A program made the position numbers and the translations under genes. This document shows positions 61,190-64,000 of a stretch of DNA of 64,000 bases, one piece after another. Numbering within the stretch: position 1 is the first letter of the stretch; the number at the start of each line of letters is the position of its first letter. The stretch spans positions 62,001 through 126,000 of the forward strand of contig CADBXM010000002.1 in assembly GCA_902798745.1 (NCBI GenBank), in the 5' to 3' direction. The notes under the pieces are model-generated. The model saw only the letters and a list, made by a program, of their open reading frames with translations, ran no database searches and was not told the origin of the DNA. This DNA comes from an uncultured Eubacteriales bacterium. GTDB taxonomy: Bacteria; Bacillota; Clostridia; Peptostreptococcales; Anaerovoracaceae.

Positions 61190-61465
61190 TTACTTGATCA
61201 CTTTTCCGACAAGTCCTGATACTGCGCTTACTCCTCCGGAAGCGATCTCCGTTACCTTGGCCGCTCCTTCTTTTACGGTAGCAGATACGTTCTCGACCTT
61301 CGCCTTGGCGCTTCCGGCTGCAGCCGTGCCGCCATCGATGAGTGCATTGGCTTTCTTGATCGTGTCAGTCAGATTTGAGACCAGTACGATCAGGAATACT
61401 ACCAGCACTATGAGTGCGATCAGAAGGACTCCGATCAGTACACCTTTAACGCTTACTGAAATCAT
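61190..61465 (-). CDS. Small membrane protein, DUF948-like
   Basis: A 91-residue protein with one membrane segment at about residues 7-30 (GVLIGVLLIALIVLVVFLIV), then an amphipathic helix rich in alanine, glycine and lysine. It resembles the N-terminal third of the next protein and may be a paralogue or partner. It has its own promoter, and the pair probably forms an operon. Confidence 0.7.
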   Translation of the reverse strand: MISVSVKGVLIGVLLIALIVLVVFLIVLVSNLTDTIKKANALIDGGTAAAGSAKAKVENVSATVKEGAAKVTEIASGGVSAVSGLVGKVIK

Positions 61466-61527
61466 ATGAAATCTCCTTTTCTTACACTTTGTCCGCGTGA
61501 AATAATGCGGCCTTCTTAGTTGATATT

Positions 61528-61556
61528 ATTATACTGTTAAGCGCCCTTGTGTTCAA
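61528..61556 (-). promoter_or_regulatory. Promoter of the small membrane protein operon
   Basis: On the minus strand TTGAAC (61556-61551), 17-base spacer, perfect TATAAT (61533-61528). The leader is about 55 bases and ends in AAAAGGAGATTTC before the ATG. Confidence 0.8.
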
Positions 61557-61582
61557 GGACGCGGAGCAGCGATCACGTTGTA

Positions 61583-62533
61583 TCAGAACTCTCTCATCAG
61601 CTTTTCAAGCTCCTGGATCTCCTCGATATCTCCCGAGAGTATGTCCTCGTTGAGCTCTGTCTGATCCAATGAATCAGGGTCCTGATTCTTCTTGGCGTTC
61701 TTCCCTATTCTGCGTATCTCTTCTTTCGTATAAGGGATTATCTCCTGAGCGAATATTTCCTCGCCCGTTTCAGGATCCTTATCGATAGCTCTGGTATTGA
61801 TCTTTCCGTTGAAGTAGTCGACGTTGACCACTTTAGCAAGGCCACCCGGAGTCTGGACTCTCTCGTTATCTCTCGGCATGCCCTTTCGTAGTTCTTTATA
61901 TGTCTTGTCCTCAAAGTTGAGACAGCACATCAGTCTTCCGCATGTACCGGAGATCTTTGTAGGATTGAGTGAAAGATTCTGCTGTTTGGCCATCTTGATC
62001 GAGACCGGATGGAAGTCGTGAAGCCATTTGCTGCAGCAGAGAGGTCTACCGCATATACCGATGCCTCCGAGCATCTTGGCCTCATCTCTTACTCCAATCT
62101 GGCGAAGCTCTATCCTGTTCCTGAAGTAGCCCGCAAGATCCTTCGCGAGTTCTCTGAAGTCAACTCTGCCATCAGCGGAGAAATAGAACACTATCTTTGA
62201 GCCGTCTATCATGAACTCCGCATCAATGAGTTTCATTTCGAGTCCATGTTTTCTGATCTTTTCGGCACAGACCTTCATAGCCTCTTCTCTTTTAGCGAGG
62301 TTTTCCTTGTACTTTTTAAGGTCATCGTCTGTCGCCTTCCTCTCGACAGGCTTGAGCTCGGCGACGAGCTCGGACTCGTCTATCTCTTTGTTCGCTATGA
62401 GGACGTGTCCGAGCTCCGGGCCGCGAGCGGTCCGGGCGATGACCATATCCCCCATCTCAAACTGTATCCCTGCCGGGTCAAAATAGTATGTTTTGCCGGA
62501 TTTCATGAATCCGACGCCTACGATCTCTACCAT
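61583..62533 (-). CDS. ricT: PSP1-domain protein RicT (YaaT)
   Basis: A 316-residue protein. GICGRPLCCSKWL near residue 152 and GTCGRLMCCLNFE near residue 187 give the cysteine-rich PSP1 core that in the Bacillus RicA-RicF-RicT complex holds iron-sulphur clusters. That complex promotes maturation of RNase Y-processed RNAs and affects development. The last 50 residues are acidic. AAGGAGGATC precedes the ATG. It follows holB by 15 bases, the usual tmk-holB-ricT order of Bacillota. Confidence 0.92.
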   Translation of the reverse strand: MVEIVGVGFMKSGKTYYFDPAGIQFEMGDMVIARTARGPELGHVLIANKEIDESELVAELKPVERKATDDDLKKYKENLAKREEAMKVCAEKIRKHGLEMKLIDAEFMIDGSKIVFYFSADGRVDFRELAKDLAGYFRNRIELRQIGVRDEAKMLGGIGICGRPLCCSKWLHDFHPVSIKMAKQQNLSLNPTKISGTCGRLMCCLNFEDKTYKELRKGMPRDNERVQTPGGLAKVVNVDYFNGKINTRAIDKDPETGEEIFAQEIIPYTKEEIRRIGKNAKKNQDPDSLDQTELNEDILSGDIEEIQELEKLMREF

Positions 62534-62548
62534 ATATGTTGATCCTCC

Positions 62549-63274
62549 TTACCCTTTCATCTCCAGAAAGAGTCTCTTCAGAGCTTTGTTTTTATCCATG
62601 TCTCTCTCTATGTCCGCTCTCACCTTCTCGGCAAGCTCGATCCTTTCCGCATACGCCGCCGGATCGCCGGAAATCATCATGCCTTCTCTTAAAACATCCT
62701 CGAGCGCGTCCACAAGAAAGAGCGCGTCTGCCTTACTCTTTACGCATTTATTGGCGGCTTCTCTGAACTCATAAAAGTGTGAGTCGTCTGTCATCAGAGC
62801 TGCGGCTTCTCTTATCTCCTCCGAATGCGCAGCTTCTTCCGCGTCTTCTCCCTCAAACCCATAATCGGATATCCTGATCGCCATGCACCTCGACCTGACA
62901 GTGCTGAGAAGATGATCCGGGTTTGACGTACCGATCAGCAGCACCACAGATGAGTGCGGTTCCTCGATAGTCTTCAGAAGTTTGTTCTGTACTATCTCAG
63001 ACAGACTGTCAGCGTCCTCTATGATGCCGGCCAGAAAGCTCCCATAGGCTCCCATAGTAAGTCTCTCACTGAAAGCCGAAGCGTCATCCGTCTTATACGA
63101 TGTTTTGCCGCTCATCTCCATGCGGACCGTATCGAGACTGCTGCAGCCAAGGCCCGATACCAGTTCGTCTATAAATCTGCCCCTGGCCTCCCTGCTTCTG
63201 CCTTCGAGTATATAAGCGTGGGCAGCGCTTTCACCGCTTCTGAGATTGTCGACAAGCTCTTTAATGTCTCTCAT
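62549..63274 (-). CDS. holB: DNA polymerase III delta' subunit-like protein
   Basis: A 241-residue clamp-loader-like protein. It has HAYILEGRSREARGRF where delta' carries its degenerate P-loop. SSVVLLIGTSNPDHLLSTVRSRCMAIRI fits the SRC motif that delta' presents to its neighbour subunit. It is shorter than typical delta' (about 320 residues), and the zinc-module cysteines are absent. The ATG at 63274 comes 4 bases after the tmk stop, so I reject the upstream extension into tmk. Confidence 0.82.
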   Translation of the reverse strand: MRDIKELVDNLRSGESAAHAYILEGRSREARGRFIDELVSGLGCSSLDTVRMEMSGKTSYKTDDASAFSERLTMGAYGSFLAGIIEDADSLSEIVQNKLLKTIEEPHSSVVLLIGTSNPDHLLSTVRSRCMAIRISDYGFEGEDAEEAAHSEEIREAAALMTDDSHFYEFREAANKCVKSKADALFLVDALEDVLREGMMISGDPAAYAERIELAEKVRADIERDMDKNKALKRLFLEMKG

Positions 63275-63278
63275 ACCT

Positions 63279-63902
63279 TTATTCTTTTGCGCAAAGCTTC
63301 TCCAGATGCGCGAAGATCTCACCTTTCATTTCATCGGGAGTTCTTGTGGCATCTATTCTTTTGATCCTTTCAGGATATGCAAGCGCAAGCGCTTTATAGC
63401 CTTCATAAAGTCTGTAGTGAAAGTCTATCTTCTCAAGTTCCAATCTGTCAGGCTCGCCGGTCTGCTTCGCTCTCTCTCTGCCTGCCTCAGGGTCAATGTC
63501 AAGCCAGAAAGTGATGTCTGGTTCAAGACCTCCTGTCGCACTTGCATTTACTTCGGAGACCACATCTCCAAGACCTCGTCCGTATCCCTGATACGCTATG
63601 GACGAATCCGTGAACCTGTCACAGATGACCACCTTGCCCTCGTTTACAGCGGGACGTATGACTTCCGCCACGTGCTGCGCTCTTGACGCAGCGTAAATGA
63701 GCATCTCAGCCACAGGATCCATTTCACCGTTGTTCCTGTCGAGCAGGATGTCCCTTAGTTTTTCGCCGATCGGAGTCCCTCCCGGCTCTCTCGTATGTAC
63801 CACAACAAAGCCTCTTTCTCTAAAGAAGCTTTCAATGTTGCTTATCTGTGTGGATTTGCCTGCACCGTCTCCGCCTTCGAGAGTGATGAAAAGCCCTTTC
63901 AT
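63279..63902 (-). CDS. tmk: Thymidylate kinase
   Basis: Tmk phosphorylates dTMP to dTDP. The 207-residue protein has the P-loop TLEGGDGAGKSTQI at about residues 7-20, the DR(Y/F) motif in VICDRFTDSSIAYQGYG, and a lid with REPGGTPIGEKLRD near residue 38. The ATG overlaps the stop of the upstream partial gene as ATGA. Confidence 0.95.
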   Translation of the reverse strand: MKGLFITLEGGDGAGKSTQISNIESFFRERGFVVVHTREPGGTPIGEKLRDILLDRNNGEMDPVAEMLIYAASRAQHVAEVIRPAVNEGKVVICDRFTDSSIAYQGYGRGLGDVVSEVNASATGGLEPDITFWLDIDPEAGRERAKQTGEPDRLELEKIDFHYRLYEGYKALALAYPERIKRIDATRTPDEMKGEIFAHLEKLCAKE

Positions 63903-64000
63903 CTGCGCCTCGCTTCCTTTTCAGCACGGTTCTTCGCCTTTACATACTCGACGACCTGAAAGTACAGAAATGTCGCGAGCGCGACCACAGGCAAAGCTAT
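63899..64000 (-). CDS. C-terminal end of a small membrane protein
   Basis: The last 33 codons of a gene cut by the window edge. A hydrophobic stretch (IALPVVALATFLYFQVVEYV) is followed by a basic tail KAKNRAEKEARRR, typical of a membrane protein with the positive end inside. The stop overlaps the tmk start. The family cannot be told from this part. Confidence 0.6.
   Translation of the reverse strand: MALPVVALATFLYFQVVEYVKAKNRAEKEARRR

Overview
The window reads as chromosomal DNA of an anaerobic, fermentative member of the Bacillota, most likely Clostridia. Pointers are strong AGGAGG-type ribosome sites, a two-subunit dihydroorotate dehydrogenase (PyrD 1B plus PyrK), a class III fructose-bisphosphatase, a GlgC/GlgD pair, RicT, PrsW and a ferredoxin-linked indolepyruvate oxidoreductase. 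A genus cannot be named from the sequence alone. Most genes lie on the minus strand. I saw no rRNA, CRISPR array, transposase or integrase.

Layout: 1-9561 holds hslO, thiN and the pyrimidine operon pyrC-carB-pyrK-pyrD-pyrF-pyrE-pyrB; carA is absent and pyrB runs off the edge. 9723-23451 is a catabolic island: APC permease, class III (putrescine-type) aminotransferase, a LysR regulator translationally coupled to an unusual MerR/zinc-ribbon/methyltransferase-like regulator, a minus operon (LarA-like racemase, AcnX large and small subunits, CoA-acylating-type aldehyde dehydrogenase) and a divergent plus operon (D-2-hydroxyacid dehydrogenase, iorA, iorB). Its parts suit transamination, 2-oxoacid reduction, hydroxyacid epimerisation or dehydration, and oxidation to acyl-CoA, as in a redox-balanced amino-acid fermentation. 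I cannot name the substrate, and this exact set is not one I recognise. A TTGACGT-type box recurs upstream of its promoters.

23590-33702 carries a methyltransferase, a glycosyltransferase, rpsB-tsf with a structured leader, an NCS2 purine permease, a flavodoxin-like protein and dnaE. 33721-37814 is a second catabolic group: a histidine-ammonia-lyase-family protein that lacks the Ala-Ser-Gly cofactor triad, a 3-hydroxyacyl-CoA-dehydrogenase-like protein and a PutP-type symporter. 38048-38323 has tRNA-Arg(ACG), its terminator, an array of hairpins and a 16-bp copy of the tRNA 3' end.

38332-43331 contains dinB, azlCD and a cobalt/nickel ECF transporter (cbiM with its CbiN-like part, cbiQ, cbiO). 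43432-60146 runs, against the numbering, murA, fbp, a 31-residue membrane peptide, PrsW, then the glycogen genes glgP-glgC-glgD-glgA, a GH13-GH77 fusion, a HAD-SGNH fusion, a SEC-C protein and a DUF4230 protein. 60169-64000 holds two membrane-anchored proteins (one with a long lysine/alanine tail), ricT, holB, tmk and the end of a small membrane protein.

The most unusual items are the MIO-less ammonia-lyase homologue with its altered dehydrogenase partner, the catabolic island with its fused regulator and shared operator box, and the hairpin array next to tRNA-Arg.
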